Origin: Streptomyces sp. Ru72
Lineage (GTDB): Bacteria; Actinomycetota; Actinomycetes; Streptomycetales; Streptomycetaceae
Assembly: GCF_002920635.1 (NCBI RefSeq)
Contig: NZ_PQSR01000038.1
Span: forward strand, 1-61,104
Length of the DNA stretch: 61,104 bases
Direction: 5' to 3'
Shown piece after piece: positions 23,572 to 31,236 of the stretch. Positions within the stretch are counted from its first letter, which is position 1. Every line of letters begins with the position of its first letter. The translations under genes were made by a program, and so were the position numbers. The notes under the pieces were generated by a model. That model had not been told where the DNA came from. It ran no database searches and worked only from the letters and a program-made list of their open reading frames with translations.

Positions 23572-24621
23572 TCAGATGGAGTCCTCCCGCTCGCCCTGAG
23601 GCACCAGGGGCGCGGTGGTCGCACGAGGGATCAGATGGGTGGGCAGGACGACGTGGCGCGTGCGGTCGGCCTCGGGGTCGTCGATCAGCTTCAGTGCGAG
23701 TTCCCCGGCCACCCGGCCCATGTCCGAGGGTGACTGGGCGACCGTGGACAGATCGAACCACTCCGCAACCTGGTGGTCGTCGAAGCCGATGACGGACATC
23801 CGCTCGGGCACGTCTATCCGCGCCCTGCGCAAGGTGGAGACGACGGCCGAGGCGAGCTCGTCCTGCTCGACGAAGACCGCGGTGGGCGGCTCCCGCAGGC
23901 TCAGCAGATGCCCGACCCCCGCCACGATGCCGCGCTTGTCGTGGACCGCCATGGCGACCACCAGCTCGTCGTCCAGGGGTATGCCGACCTCGGAGAGCGC
24001 CTGCCGGTAGCCGTACATCCGTTCCCGCGAGCTGAAGCTGAAGCCGCTGATGGTCGCGGTCTGCGCGAAGGCGATGCGGCGGTGTCCGAGGTTGAGCAGG
24101 TGGCGCGTGGCCTTGCGGGCTCCGGCCACGTCGTCGACGTACACGCTCGGGCGGCCCTCCACGTGCTGGCTGACGTAGATGACCGGCATCCCCAGGTCGT
24201 CCAGTCGCGCCATCTCCGCATCGGTGAGGTCGAAGGCGAACACCAGCAGCGCGTCGGCGTTCCGCCGGGCGGGGAGATGCTCGAAGAACGAAGTGCGCTC
24301 GGCCAGGTTGGGGATCACATAGACCATCAGCTCCATTCCGGACGCACGCAGCAGCGGGCCGAGGGTGGACAGAGCCGAACCCATGAACCACGAGTTGAGC
24401 GTGGGCACAAGGACCGCCACGACTCCGGTCCTGCCCGTGACCAGGCTGGCGGCCTGCCGCGAGACCGCGAAGTTCAGCTCGCGCGCGGCCTGTTCGACCC
24501 GGGCGCGGACCTCGGGCGAGACGGACGTCATGCCGCGCAGGGTGCGGGAGACCGTCGACAGGGAGACCCCTGCCCGTTCGGCCACGTCGGCCATCGTGGA
24601 GTGCCGCTGAGCTGGAGACAT
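23572..24621 (-). CDS. LacI-family transcriptional regulator of the adjacent alpha-glucoside operon
   Basis: The predicted product is 349 residues. The helix-turn-helix is MADVAERAGVSLSTVSRTLRG (about 10-30), with the hinge helix near VRARVEQAARELNF and a periplasmic-binding-protein-like sugar domain to the end (GVVAVLVPTLNSWF, GFDDHQVAEWFDLSTV). It is divergent from the transporter operon starting at 24940, and LacI-type palindromes lie between them. It probably represses that operon until an alpha-glucoside binds. No good ribosome site precedes ATG 24621, so an internal ATG (residue 10) is possible. Confidence 0.9.
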   Translation of the reverse strand: MSPAQRHSTMADVAERAGVSLSTVSRTLRGMTSVSPEVRARVEQAARELNFAVSRQAASLVTGRTGVVAVLVPTLNSWFMGSALSTLGPLLRASGMELMVYVIPNLAERTSFFEHLPARRNADALLVFAFDLTDAEMARLDDLGMPVIYVSQHVEGRPSVYVDDVAGARKATRHLLNLGHRRIAFAQTATISGFSFSSRERMYGYRQALSEVGIPLDDELVVAMAVHDKRGIVAGVGHLLSLREPPTAVFVEQDELASAVVSTLRRARIDVPERMSVIGFDDHQVAEWFDLSTVAQSPSDMGRVAGELALKLIDDPEADRTRHVVLPTHLIPRATTAPLVPQGEREDSI

Positions 24622-24661
24622 GAGCGGAAGTTAGCACAGAAACAGGCATGCGAGAGCTGGC

Positions 24662-24681
24662 TTGTGAAAGCGCTGCCACAA
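24662..24681. promoter_or_regulatory. LacI-type operator
   Basis: TTGTGAAAGCGCTGCCACAA is an imperfect palindrome centred on AGCGCT with matching TTGTG/CACAA ends. It lies 41 bases upstream of the regulator start, well placed for autorepression. Confidence 0.65.
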
Positions 24682-24769
24682 CCCTCTCAAGGGGTAGATA
24701 TGCCCGTTTTCAACCGTAAGTTACTGCGATGCCCATCTAAATCTATCCGAAATATCGATGACTTATGGA

Positions 24770-24798
24770 TTGACTTCCCCTAGGGGCGCTCCTAGCGT
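24770..24798 (+). promoter_or_regulatory. Promoter of the alpha-glucoside operon
   Basis: TTGACT (24770-24775) and TAGCGT (24793-24798) are separated by 17 bases, a good HrdB-type match. The predicted start of transcription falls inside the second operator-like sequence. Confidence 0.6.
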
Positions 24799-24813
24799 GC
24801 AAGCGTTGTCACG
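24796..24813. promoter_or_regulatory. Second LacI-type operator overlapping the promoter
   Basis: CGTGCAAGCGTTGTCACG has matching CGTG/CACG ends around an AAGCGTT core. It overlaps the -10 and start region. A third, weaker core (CAAGGCGCTTCCA) follows at 24822-24834. Confidence 0.5.
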
Positions 24814-24939
24814 ACGCCATGCAAGGCGCTTCCACGCAGTCGATATTGAAGGCTGCGACCTGCGCTTTTGAAGGAGCGCACCCCGTGACAGCACTGTCAG
24901 GCGCGCCTTCGGTTCCGCACGACCAGGAGAGAGACAGTG

Positions 24940-26241
24940 ATGACCAGGACCACCAGAGCCCTTCAGTGTTCGGCGACGCTCGTCGCCGCCGGACTGCTCC
25001 TCACCGCTTGCGGCTCGTCCGGGGGCAGCGGCGGCAGCTCGGGACAGGACGCCCAGAGCATGTCGTTCAAGGGCCGTGGTCCCATCACGTACGTGGCCGG
25101 CAAGGACACCACCGGCACCATCCAGACGATCATCGACCGCTGGAACAAGCTGCACCCGAAGGAGAAGGTCACCTTCATCCAGCTGCCGACGGACGCGGAC
25201 TCGCAGCGGCAGCAGATGATCCAGAACGCGGAGACGAAGTCCGACGCCTACACGGTGCTCTCCCTCGACGTCGTGTGGACGTCGGAGTTCGCCGCCCACC
25301 AGTGGATCGACCGTCTGCCCGACACACAGTTCCCGCTGCAGAACATGCTGAAGCCGGTGGTGGAGACCGCGAAGTACCGAGGCGGGCTGTACGCGGTCCC
25401 GGGCAGCTCCGACGGCGGCCTGCTGTACTACCGCAGCGACCTGCTGAAGAAGGCCGGCATCACCAGCCCTCCGTCGACCTGGTCCCAGATGACGGCCGAC
25501 TGCGCCAAGGTGAAGAAGCTGCCCGAGGCCAAGGACATGTCCTGCTACGCCGGGCAGTTCCAGAAGTACGAGGGCCTCACGGTGAACTTCTCCGAGGCCG
25601 TGAACTCCGCGGGCGGCCAGGTCACCGACGCGAACGGCAAGCCGGACGTCGACACCCCGCAGGCGAAGAAGGGCCTGGACTTCCTCGTCGACTCCTTCAA
25701 GGACGGGACCATCCCCAAGGAGGCCATCACCTACCAGGAGGAGGACGGCCGCCAGGCGTTCCAGTCCGGCAAGCTCGTGTTCCTGCGCAACTGGCCGTAC
25801 GTGTACGCGCTGGCCCAGAAGAGCCCGATCGGGGGGAAGTTCGCGGTCGCGCCGCTGCCCGGCCTGAACGGGCCCGGCTCCTCCAGCCTCGGCGGTCACA
25901 ACCTGGCCCTGTCGTCGTTCGCGAAGAACAAGGCGACGGCCCTGGACTTCATGAAGTTCTTCAGCAGTGAGGAGAGCGCGAGCTACTTCCTGAAGAACGC
26001 CTCCCTCGCCCCGCCGTACACGAACCTGTACGACGACGCGTCGCTGGACAAGCAGTATCCGTACCTGCCCGTCCTCAAGCAGTCCATCCTGCATGCCGTG
26101 CCGCGCCCGCGGGTCGTGCAGTACGGGGACGTGACGTCGGCGATCGAGAAGGAGGCCTACGCCGCCCTGTCCGGCAGCAAGAGCAGTGCGCAGGCCCTGA
26201 AGGATCTGCAGGCGGACCTGCAGAAGCTGACGGCGCAGTGA
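24940..26241 (+). CDS. Sugar ABC transporter substrate-binding lipoprotein
   Basis: The predicted product is 433 residues. An adjoining in-frame GTG at 24937 is an alternative start; AGGAGA precedes both. It has a lipoprotein signal with lipobox LTAC, then a Ser/Gly spacer (GSSGGSGGSSG). The CUT1 family-1 binding-protein fold follows: RWNKLHPKEKVTFIQLP, GLYAVPGSSDGGLLYYRSDLLKKAGI, and ASYFLKNASLAPPYTNLYDD near the end. It binds an oligosaccharide outside the membrane. The GH13 enzyme at the operon's end suggests a maltose-, trehalose- or alpha-glucoside-type ligand. Confidence 0.9.
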   Translation: MTRTTRALQCSATLVAAGLLLTACGSSGGSGGSSGQDAQSMSFKGRGPITYVAGKDTTGTIQTIIDRWNKLHPKEKVTFIQLPTDADSQRQQMIQNAETKSDAYTVLSLDVVWTSEFAAHQWIDRLPDTQFPLQNMLKPVVETAKYRGGLYAVPGSSDGGLLYYRSDLLKKAGITSPPSTWSQMTADCAKVKKLPEAKDMSCYAGQFQKYEGLTVNFSEAVNSAGGQVTDANGKPDVDTPQAKKGLDFLVDSFKDGTIPKEAITYQEEDGRQAFQSGKLVFLRNWPYVYALAQKSPIGGKFAVAPLPGLNGPGSSSLGGHNLALSSFAKNKATALDFMKFFSSEESASYFLKNASLAPPYTNLYDDASLDKQYPYLPVLKQSILHAVPRPRVVQYGDVTSAIEKEAYAALSGSKSSAQALKDLQADLQKLTAQ

Positions 26242-26252
26242 GGACACGGGTC

Positions 26253-27317
26253 ATGGCCGACACCAAGATCCCGTCCGGAACGGCCGGGCGGGAGCCCGGG
26301 GCGGTCGACCGCCCCGGGCGGCCCTCCGCGCTGGTGAACCTCGGACGCACACGGGCCCGCGCGACCACGGGCACGGGGCGGCTGGCGGCACTGCTGGTCT
26401 CCCCCACGCTCCTGGTGCTGACGATCGTCGTGATCTATCCGACGCTCATGGCACTGCACGAGTCGCTGTACGGACCGAAGGGGCTGGACCCCAAGACCGG
26501 CTTCATCGCCAACACCGAGCCGTTCGTGGGCCTGAAGAACTACACCGACATCTTCACCCAGGCCGGTGACCGGTTCTGGAACGCCTTCTGGAACACCACC
26601 CTCTTCACCGTCGTCACCGTCTCGCTGGAGACGGTGATCGGTGTGGCCATGGCGCTGATCATGCACAAGGCGTTCCGGGGCCGGGGCCTGGTGCGGGCGA
26701 GCATCCTCGTGCCCTGGGCGATTCCCACGGCCATCTCCGGCCTGCTGTGGCGGTGGATCTTCAACGCCGACGGCATCGCCAACGTCCTCGTCGGCCACCA
26801 GGTCCTGTGGACCGCCGACGGCTTCTCGGCCAAGATCGCGGTCATCATCGCCGACGTGTGGAAGACCGCCCCGTTCATCGGGCTGCTGGTCCTGGCAGGA
26901 CTGCAGGTGATCCCGAAGGAGGTCTTCGAGGCGGCCCGGATCGACGGGGCCCGCGCCTGGGGCCGGTTCTGGCACATCACCCTGCCCCTGGTGAAGCCCG
27001 CGCTGCTGGTGGCGGTGCTGTTCCGGTGCCTGGACGCGCTGCGGATGTTCGACCTGCCCTACATCCTCATCGGTGCGCAGAAGAACTCGGTGGAAACCCT
27101 GTCGATGCTGGCGCAGAACGAGGCGTCCAACGTCCGCTTCGGACCGGCCTCCGCCTACGCGGTGCTCCTCTTCCTCTACGTCTTCCTCATCGCGCTCGCC
27201 TTCGTCCGGCTGCTGGGCGCCGACCTCGTCGGCGACGGCGGCGTCCGCGGCGGGCGCGAGCGCCGGACCGGGCGCCGTGGCGCCGTGGCGCTGCGCCGTG
27301 CGGAGGTGACGGCATGA
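26253..27317 (+). CDS. Sugar ABC transporter permease, MalF type
   Basis: The predicted product is 354 residues. ATG 26253 has GAGG nine bases upstream; a GTG at 26238 overlapping the previous stop is the alternative. Six predicted membrane helices follow a 40-residue cytoplasmic tail. The EAA loop EAARIDGARAWGRFWHITLPLVKP marks the contact with the ATPase. The basic tail (RGGRERRTGRRG) is unusual. It forms the channel with the next gene product. No ATPase gene is present, so the system presumably uses the shared multi-sugar ATPase MsiK. Confidence 0.9.
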   Translation: MADTKIPSGTAGREPGAVDRPGRPSALVNLGRTRARATTGTGRLAALLVSPTLLVLTIVVIYPTLMALHESLYGPKGLDPKTGFIANTEPFVGLKNYTDIFTQAGDRFWNAFWNTTLFTVVTVSLETVIGVAMALIMHKAFRGRGLVRASILVPWAIPTAISGLLWRWIFNADGIANVLVGHQVLWTADGFSAKIAVIIADVWKTAPFIGLLVLAGLQVIPKEVFEAARIDGARAWGRFWHITLPLVKPALLVAVLFRCLDALRMFDLPYILIGAQKNSVETLSMLAQNEASNVRFGPASAYAVLLFLYVFLIALAFVRLLGADLVGDGGVRGGRERRTGRRGAVALRRAEVTA

Positions 27318-28147
27318 CCCTCACAACGACCTGGCGACAGCGGCTGCCCTATGTGGGTGTCGCCGTGGTGGTCGCCTACTGCCTGGCCCCGTTCTACTGG
27401 ATGGTGGTCTCCAGCCTTCGGCGCAACGACGACATCTTCAGCACCTCGCTGTTTCCCTCGCCGCTGTCGTTCGAGAACTACCGGGCGGTGTTCAACCCCT
27501 CCCAGGGGTTCTCGCGCGCGCTGCTCAACAGCCTCGTCGTCGCCGGCGTCACCACGGCACTGGCGCTGCTGCTGGCCACGTTCACCGCGTACGCGATGGC
27601 CCGGCTGGACTTCCGGTTCAAGCGGCTGATCCTCACCCTGATCATCGCCACCTCGATGTTCCCGGTGGTGTCGATCGTGGTTCCGCTGCTGAAGCTGTTC
27701 ACGGACATCGGCTGGATCAACACCTACCAGGCCATGATCGTGCCGAGCATGTCCTTCGCGCTGCCGCTCGCGGTGTGGAACCTGACCACGTTCTTCCGCC
27801 AGATGCCGGACGAGCTGGAGCACGCCGCGATGGTCGACGGCTGCACCCGCGGCCAGGCGTTCCGCAAGGTCATCATCCCGCTCGCCGCGCCCGGCATCTT
27901 CACCACCGCGATCATCACGTTCATCGCCGCCTGGAACGAGTTCCTCATCGCCCTGTCGATGACCAACAAGCCCGGCATGCAGACCGCGACGGTCGCCATC
28001 TCGAAGTTCTCCGGAGCCACGACGTACCAGACGCCGTTCGGCAGCCAGATGGCGGCCGGCGTCATCGTCACCATCCCGCTGGTGATCATGGTGCTGCTCT
28101 TCCAGCGCCGTATCGTCGCCGGACTCACCGCAGGCGCGGCCAAGTAG
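27314..28147 (+). CDS. Sugar ABC transporter permease, MalG type
   Basis: The predicted product is 277 residues. The ATG overlaps the previous stop (ATGA). Six helices are predicted. The EAA-like loop reads LEHAAMVDGCTRGQAFRKVIIPLAAPG, and AWNEFLIAL is the usual MalG-type following segment. It pairs with the upstream permease. Confidence 0.92.
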   Translation: MTLTTTWRQRLPYVGVAVVVAYCLAPFYWMVVSSLRRNDDIFSTSLFPSPLSFENYRAVFNPSQGFSRALLNSLVVAGVTTALALLLATFTAYAMARLDFRFKRLILTLIIATSMFPVVSIVVPLLKLFTDIGWINTYQAMIVPSMSFALPLAVWNLTTFFRQMPDELEHAAMVDGCTRGQAFRKVIIPLAAPGIFTTAIITFIAAWNEFLIALSMTNKPGMQTATVAISKFSGATTYQTPFGSQMAAGVIVTIPLVIMVLLFQRRIVAGLTAGAAK

Positions 28148-28197
28148 CACCGGCGCCGCGCCGCCCCTTCCCGACGTCCAAGGAGCAACGCACTCGT

Positions 28198-29874
28198 ATG
28201 TCCGGTACCGCACCGTGGTGGCGCAGCGCCGTCATCTATCAGATCTACATCCGCAGCTTCGCCGACGGAAACGGTGACGGCGTCGGCGACATCGCCGGCA
28301 TCCGCTCCCGTCTGCCGTATCTGAAGTCGCTCGGGGTCGACGCCATCTGGATCAACCCGTGGTACAAGTCGCCGATGGCGGACCACGGTTACGACGTGGC
28401 GGACTTCCGTGAGATCGACCCGCTGTTCGGCACGGTGGCCGAGGCGGAGGAGCTCATCGAGGAGGCGCACCGGCACGGGATCCGCGTCATCCCCGACATC
28501 GTGCCCAACCACACCTCCGACCAGCACGCCTGGTTCCGGGCGGCCCTGGCGGCGGGGCCGGGCAGCCCCGAGCGGGAGCGCTACGTCTTCCGGCCCGGCC
28601 GCGGCCCCGACGGCGCCGAGCCGCCCAACGACTGGGTCTCCTGCTTCGGCGGCCCCGCCTGGACACGGCTGCCGGACGGCGAGTGGTACCTGCACCTGTT
28701 CGCCCCCGAGCAGCCCGACCTCAACTGGGAACACCCCGAGGTGAGGGCCGAGTTCGAGTCGATCCTGCGGTTCTGGTTCAGCCGGGGCGTGGACGGGTTC
28801 CGTATCGACGTGGCGCACGGACTCGTCAAGCACCCCGAACTGCCCGACCTGCCGCCGCGCCCCGAGCCGGCGGGGGTGCTCGGCCCGCTCTCCCGCCGGG
28901 ACGACACGGAGGAGCGCATCCGGCAGCACGTCGACCACCCCCACTGGGACCGTGACGAGGTCCACGAGATCTACCGCGCCTGGCGCAAGGTGGCCGACGA
29001 GTTCCCCGGCGACCGGTCGTTCGTGGCAGAGGCGTGGGCGGACACCCCCGAGCGGCTCGCCGCCTACGTCCGCCGGGACGGCCTGCACACCGCGTTCAAC
29101 TTCGACTTCCTGATGGCGAGCTGGGACGCGAAGGACCTGCGCGCGGTCATCGACGACTCGCTCGCCATGCTCGGGGCGGTCGGCGCACCGGCCACCTGGG
29201 TGCTGTCCAACCACGACGTCATGCGCCACGTCAGCCGCTACGGCCGCAGGACCGTCAAGCGGTGGCTGGCCAACGAACGCTACGAGCCCGAAGGCCCCCT
29301 GGACCTGGAGCTGGGTATCCGGCGCGCCCGTGCGGCCGCCCTGCTGATGCTCGCCCTGCCCGGCGGCGCCTACATCTACCAGGGCGAGGAGCTCGGCCTG
29401 CCGGAGGTCGAGGACCTGCCCGAGTCCGTCCTGCAGGACCCGATCTGGGAGCGCTCAGGACACACGGAGCGCGGCCGTGACGGCTGCCGGGTGCCGATCC
29501 CCTGGTCCGGGCACAGCGCGCCGTTCGGCTTCAGCCCCGAGGGGGCCTCCGCCGCGCCCTGGCTGCCGCAGCCCGCCGACTGGGGCGAGCGCAGCGTGGA
29601 GGCGCAGAGCGGCGACGAGAGGTCGATGCTGGAGCTCTACCGTCGCGCCCTGCGCGTGCGCCGTGAGCACCCGGCGCTCGGCGACGGCACTCTGGTCTGG
29701 CTGGACGCTCCCGCCGGAGTCCTCGCCCTGCGCCGCGAACCCGGCTTCGTCTGCGTGGTCAACCTCTCGTCCGAGGCGTACCGGCTGCCCGACCACACCT
29801 CGGTCCTGCTGGCGAGCGGTCCCGTCGAGGACGGCCTGCTGGCACCGGAGCAGGCGGCCTGGCTGGCGGTGTAG
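28198..29874 (+). CDS. Alpha-glucosidase, glycoside hydrolase family 13
   Basis: The predicted product is 558 residues. AAGGAG lies upstream of the ATG. The barrel opens WWRSAVIYQIYIRSFADGNGDGVGD. The catalytic triad is visible: nucleophile Asp204 in FRIDVAHG, acid/base Glu278 in FVAEAW and Asp340 in LSNHD. IVPNHTSDQH and YIYQGEELGLPEVE match the alpha-1,4-glucosidase/trehalose-hydrolase-like subfamilies. No signal peptide is seen, so it hydrolyses the imported oligosaccharide inside the cell. It is the last gene of the operon, before a strong terminator. Confidence 0.92.
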   Translation: MSGTAPWWRSAVIYQIYIRSFADGNGDGVGDIAGIRSRLPYLKSLGVDAIWINPWYKSPMADHGYDVADFREIDPLFGTVAEAEELIEEAHRHGIRVIPDIVPNHTSDQHAWFRAALAAGPGSPERERYVFRPGRGPDGAEPPNDWVSCFGGPAWTRLPDGEWYLHLFAPEQPDLNWEHPEVRAEFESILRFWFSRGVDGFRIDVAHGLVKHPELPDLPPRPEPAGVLGPLSRRDDTEERIRQHVDHPHWDRDEVHEIYRAWRKVADEFPGDRSFVAEAWADTPERLAAYVRRDGLHTAFNFDFLMASWDAKDLRAVIDDSLAMLGAVGAPATWVLSNHDVMRHVSRYGRRTVKRWLANERYEPEGPLDLELGIRRARAAALLMLALPGGAYIYQGEELGLPEVEDLPESVLQDPIWERSGHTERGRDGCRVPIPWSGHSAPFGFSPEGASAAPWLPQPADWGERSVEAQSGDERSMLELYRRALRVRREHPALGDGTLVWLDAPAGVLALRREPGFVCVVNLSSEAYRLPDHTSVLLASGPVEDGLLAPEQAAWLAV

Positions 29875-29887
29875 CCGTCCGTGAGAC

Positions 29888-29931
29888 ACCAGGGCCGTCC
29901 GGTGCGTCCCCGCTCACCGGACGGCCCTGGT
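29888..29931. terminator. Bidirectional terminator between convergent operons
   Basis: A perfect 17-bp stem (29888-29904 with 29915-29931) with a 10-base loop, between the GH13 gene (+) and the acyltransferase gene (-). Confidence 0.85.
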
Positions 29932-29943
29932 TCTGCCCGGGTC

Positions 29944-31236
29944 TCACACGGACCCGGCCCGCCTGCGTCCCGCCGTCCCGCTCCGTCCCGTACCGTTCCG
30001 TCCCGTTCCGTGCCGTGCCGCCCCGTTCGGCCACAGCCTCGGGCTCCGCCTGGCCGCCTTGTCCTCGATCCAGCCGAACGCCAGGATCGCCAGGCCGATC
30101 AGCGGCCAGATCAGGACGAACATCCAGAGCGTGTACGTCGCGTCCAGCGCCGCCACCGCGCTGTCGGCCTGCAGGAACGGGAGCTTGTAGAGCTGGTCCA
30201 GGATCGGGACCGTGGCCATGATCAGCATGTTGTGCCACAGGTAGATCGTGACCGCGCGGTTGTTGGACAGGGTCACCAGCCTGTCCCAGCGGCGCAGCCG
30301 GCCCGGGAGTTCCTGCCAGGACGGGGAGTACTGGAGGAGGATGACGACGAACCCGAAGGACCAGGTCGCCTGGGCCAGCGGGATGTCGTTCAGGTCCCAG
30401 CCGTCGGGGCCCTGGTGGCCCGACGCCCACCACAGGCCGAACGCCATCAGCAGGGCCGAGCAGGAGACGGCGACATAGCGGGGGACGCGGGCCAGAAGGC
30501 CCTCGTGGTAGGCGAAGCCGAGGACCCAGCAGCCGCCGTAGACCGCGAAGTCCGTCACCGCGTTGCCCGTCTCACCGGGGATCGTCACCAGGCCCGTGCC
30601 GACGATCGCCGTCAGGCCGAGCGGTGCCAGCAGTGTCGGCCAGGGAGCTTTCCGGAACGCCCACAGGAGCAACGGCGAGGCCACCACGAACCACAGGTAT
30701 GCGCGCAGGTACCACAGCGGCCCCACCGCCTGCACCGCCCAGGTGTCCTCCAGCAGCCCCGACTTGGCGCCCAGGTGCCAGGGGAAGGGCGGGGCGCCGA
30801 CCGGGATCACATAGTCGACCAGGCCGAGCAGGCCCCAGGTGCCGCCGTGGTCCCGGTCCTTCAGCGGGTTCCAGCCGCCCGCGAACATCAGCGTCAGGAC
30901 GACCGCGCTGAACGCCCACAGCGGCGGCAGCAGCCTGCGCACCCGGCTCCTGATCACACTCGCTGCCGGGCGGCTGAGGGAGCGGGCCATCAGGGAGCCC
31001 GCCAGGGCGAACATCACGCCCATCGAGGGGAAGAGCACGGTCAGCCAGGCCCAGCCGAAGAGGTGGTAGACCACGACCCGGACCAGGGCCAGGGAGCGCA
31101 GGAGGTCCAGGTAGCGGTCGCGGTCCGGTGTGCGGGCTTCGGGGCTCTTCTTCTCCGCCTCCCGCTGCTGCGGGATGCCGTACGCCGTCGTCGGCTCCGG
31201 GTCCGCGCCCGTGCCGGTGGTGTAGCCGCGGGTCAT
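29944..31236 (-). CDS. Membrane acyltransferase, acyltransferase-3 family
   Basis: The predicted product is 430 residues with about ten predicted helices. Family features are RDRYLDLLRSLALVRVVVYH near the start (catalytic-type Arg/His), GPLWYLRAYLWFVVASPLL and NNRAVTIYLWHNMLI. Such proteins acylate sugars or polysaccharides at the membrane. The ATG overlaps the matB stop (ATGA), so it probably O-acylates or otherwise modifies the MatAB polymer. The C-terminal 30 residues are a low-complexity GTGRNGTGR-type tail encoded by degenerate five-base repeats and may be variable in length between strains. Confidence 0.85.
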   Translation of the reverse strand: MTRGYTTGTGADPEPTTAYGIPQQREAEKKSPEARTPDRDRYLDLLRSLALVRVVVYHLFGWAWLTVLFPSMGVMFALAGSLMARSLSRPAASVIRSRVRRLLPPLWAFSAVVLTLMFAGGWNPLKDRDHGGTWGLLGLVDYVIPVGAPPFPWHLGAKSGLLEDTWAVQAVGPLWYLRAYLWFVVASPLLLWAFRKAPWPTLLAPLGLTAIVGTGLVTIPGETGNAVTDFAVYGGCWVLGFAYHEGLLARVPRYVAVSCSALLMAFGLWWASGHQGPDGWDLNDIPLAQATWSFGFVVILLQYSPSWQELPGRLRRWDRLVTLSNNRAVTIYLWHNMLIMATVPILDQLYKLPFLQADSAVAALDATYTLWMFVLIWPLIGLAILAFGWIEDKAARRSPRLWPNGAARHGTGRNGTGRSGTAGRRRAGSV

